DNA of 64,000 nucleotides from positions 595,036-659,035 of the forward strand of contig NZ_LMEY01000023.1 of the NCBI RefSeq assembly GCF_001426665.1. The letters run 5' to 3'. Made by a program: the position numbers and the translations under genes. This stretch comes from Rhizobium sp. Root1334 (lineage in GTDB: Bacteria > Pseudomonadota > Alphaproteobacteria > Rhizobiales > Rhizobiaceae). Numbering within the stretch: position 1 is the first letter of the stretch; each line of letters begins with the position of its first letter. The notes under the pieces were generated by a model. The model did not search any database. It saw only the letters and a list, made by a program, of their open reading frames with translations, and was not told the origin of the DNA. Positions 62,558 to 64,000 of the stretch are shown one piece after another.

Positions 62558-63043
62558 ATGCTCCTTGAATATTTTCAGATGATCGATCGGGTCGAGACGG
62601 TTGATCTTAACGCCAAGACGCTGACGGCGCGTTCTGTGGTTCCGGCAAAGAGCCCTGTTTTCGAGGGTCATTTTCCGGGTTACCCGCTGGTCCCCGGTGT
62701 TCTTTTGATCGAGACGATGGCGCAGGCCTGCGGTTTTCTGGTGCTCGCCGCCACGGATTTCGCCGCCATGCCGTTCCTGATGTCGGTCGATAGCGCCAAG
62801 ATGCGCACCTTTGTCGAGCCGGAAGCCGTACTCGATATCGAAGCCTTCCTCGAACATGACGGGTCCGGCTTTGCCGTCGTGAAGGCAAAAATCACCTCGC
62901 AGGGCAAGAAGGTCTGCGATGCACAGCTGAAACTGCGGACCATGCCGTTCGATCAGGTGCCGCTCGGCCCGATCGTCAAGAAGCGTGCCGAAGAGGTGGG
63001 CTTGATGGCTGCAATAGCGGCTTCAGCCGCGACGGGGGAATGA
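62558..63043 (+). CDS. fabZXL: 3-hydroxyacyl-ACP dehydratase FabZ-like (very-long-chain cluster)
   Basis: A 161-residue hot-dog-fold dehydratase; active-site His in FEGHFPGYPLVPGVLLIETMAQ (split; His near 40) and Glu in the following helix. It dehydrates 3-hydroxyacyl-AcpXL during C28 chain growth. ATG 62558 is used; the frame opens at 62528. Three bases before the next gene's ATG. Confidence 0.88.
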   Translation: MLLEYFQMIDRVETVDLNAKTLTARSVVPAKSPVFEGHFPGYPLVPGVLLIETMAQACGFLVLAATDFAAMPFLMSVDSAKMRTFVEPEAVLDIEAFLEHDGSGFAVVKAKITSQGKKVCDAQLKLRTMPFDQVPLGPIVKKRAEEVGLMAAIAASAATGE

Positions 63044-63045
63044 CG

Positions 63046-64000
63046 ATGAGCAAATCCGCCAATGATGTTGTGATCACCGGTGTCGGCATCGTCACCAGCC
63101 AGGGTGTGGGCACTGAAGTGCATACCGCGCTTCTGACTGCTGCGGAAACTCCGGCCGTCCGTGTCGAGACGGAACGCTTCGCGCCGTATCCGGTGCATCC
63201 GCTTCCGGAAATCGACTGGTCTCAGCAGATTTCCAAGCGTGGCGACCAGCGGCAGATGGAAAACTGGCAGCGCCTTGGCGTCTTCAGTGCCGGTCTGGCG
63301 CTGGACGATGCCGGTTTCAAGGATGACCTGGACGCTTGCGGCAGCATGGACATGATCGTGGCAGCCGGGGGCGGGGAGCGCGACATCAATGTCGATTCGC
63401 TGATCGTCGATGAGGCCCTGAAGCGCAATGACCGCGAACAGTTGCTCAACGAGAAGCTGACGACGGAACTGCGCCCGACACTGTTTTTGGCCCAGCTTTC
63501 CAATCTGATGGCCGGCAACATCTCCATCGTCCATAAGGTCACGGGCTCTTCGCGCACCTTTATGGGTGAAGAGGGTGCTGGCATTTCGGCGATCGAAACC
63601 GCCTTTGCCCGCATCAAGGCCGGACAGTCGACCCATACACTGGTCGGCGGCGCGTTCTCGGCCGAACGGCTCGACATGATCCTGTTGATCGAAGCGATCC
63701 AGGGCCATGCGCTCGGCGGTTATCAGCCGATCTGGTCGCGCAAGCCGGAAAACGGCGGCGGCATGATCACCGGTTCGGTCGGTGCGTTCCTGATGCTCGA
63801 ATCCCGCGAACATGCTGAGGCACGCGGCGCCCGCATCTATGCAACGATCGATTCTGTCGGTGGAGATCGTGGTAGCCGCGACGGGGATCGCCTCGAGCAG
63901 CGCCTGCAATATTTGATGGCTCCCTCTGCAGACGCCGATCCGTCGCGCACCGTGGTCTTTTCCGGCACGACCGGTTTTCCGGATCTTGCCGCGCGTGAGA
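63046..64000 (+). CDS. fabF2XL: Beta-ketoacyl-ACP synthase-like protein lacking the active-site Cys (FabF2XL-like), 3'-partial
   Basis: The first 318 residues of a thiolase-fold ketosynthase, running off the window. The fold start VVITGVGIVTSQG (8-20) is typical. Where ketosynthases have the nucleophilic Cys (TACTSG in FabF), this protein reads TFMGEEGAG with Gly174 in the Cys place (codon GGT at 63565). So it should not condense by itself; it resembles chain-length-factor partners of type II polyketide synthases. The expected partner FabF1XL would lie just beyond the window. First ATG, 63046, two bases after the fabZXL stop. Confidence 0.85.
   Translation, partial: MSKSANDVVITGVGIVTSQGVGTEVHTALLTAAETPAVRVETERFAPYPVHPLPEIDWSQQISKRGDQRQMENWQRLGVFSAGLALDDAGFKDDLDACGSMDMIVAAGGGERDINVDSLIVDEALKRNDREQLLNEKLTTELRPTLFLAQLSNLMAGNISIVHKVTGSSRTFMGEEGAGISAIETAFARIKAGQSTHTLVGGAFSAERLDMILLIEAIQGHALGGYQPIWSRKPENGGGMITGSVGAFLMLESREHAEARGARIYATIDSVGGDRGSRDGDRLEQRLQYLMAPSADADPSRTVVFSGTTGFPDLAARE

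Noticed and set aside
1..64000. tRNA, rRNA, CRISPR, prophage or transposase genes
   Set aside because: None found by reading; no tRNA-like cloverleaf, regularly spaced repeats, integrase or transposase motifs noticed.

Overview
The window reads as chromosomal DNA of a Rhizobiaceae member (Rhizobium/Sinorhizobium/Agrobacterium-like alphaproteobacterium; the genus cannot be fixed from sequence alone). Grounds: a high-GC coding style, the acpXL very-long-chain lipid A gene cluster at the right edge, an aerobic (CobN-type) cobalamin pathway with rhizobial gene order, DUF1127 small proteins, ExoD, a betaine-homocysteine methyltransferase and rhizobial mosaic palindromes. There is no tRNA, rRNA, CRISPR, prophage or insertion sequence that I can support.

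Layout. 0-8 kb: MscS-channel end, a FAD/GcvT dimethylglycine-dehydrogenase-like enzyme, a small secreted protein, two sister response regulators (one with a GGDEF domain) and a GbdR/GlxA-type AraC regulator. 8-16.3 kb: small DUF1127 and orphan proteins, a tripartite tricarboxylate transporter (TctA/B/C) and its DctB/DctD-like two-component system. 16-18.3 kb: a LysR regulator and topoisomerase IB. 18.4-29.9 kb: a corrinoid methyl-transfer island. Its minus-strand part carries a RACE-type corrinoid activator, a 111-aa unknown, a methyl-THF:corrinoid methyltransferase, a MetF-like reductase with a separate Cys-rich MetV-like subunit, a virulence-factor-domain protein, a formyltransferase-fold protein, ExoD, DUF1638 and the corrinoid protein. 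Its plus-strand part carries a non-pyrrolysine MttB-family methyltransferase and a cysteine-rich protein that looks like a CblC/QueG-like fold joined to a two-cluster ferredoxin. 30-39.2 kb: phosphodiester glycosidase, ECF sigma factor/VWA-protein operon, glycosyltransferase, betaine-homocysteine methyltransferase, O-antigen-ligase-like polymerase and an acyltransferase. 39.2-42.5 kb: a ProVWX/ChoXWV-type betaine or choline ABC transporter. 43-59.9 kb: cobQ, a ClC exchanger, then a cobalamin-riboswitch-controlled cob cluster (cobP-cobW-cobN-cobO, a TSUP permease on the opposite strand, cobE-cobA-cobB-cobC-cobD). 60-64 kb: L,D-transpeptidase, an alcohol-dehydrogenase remnant beside a LysR gene, and the start of the acpXL-fabZXL-fabF cluster, cut by the window end.

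How the parts fit (inference): betaine or a related methylated amine is imported by the ABC transporter. One methyl group can go to homocysteine (Bmt) or, through the MttB-like enzyme and corrinoid protein, to tetrahydrofolate. The MetVF-like pair would oxidise methyl-THF, and the FAD/GcvT enzyme would take the dimethylglycine product further. The cobalamin genes nearby could supply the cofactor, and the RACE and CblC/ferredoxin-like proteins could keep Co(I) active in an aerobic cell. The GbdR-like regulator is a plausible controller. This island is the most interesting content of the window.
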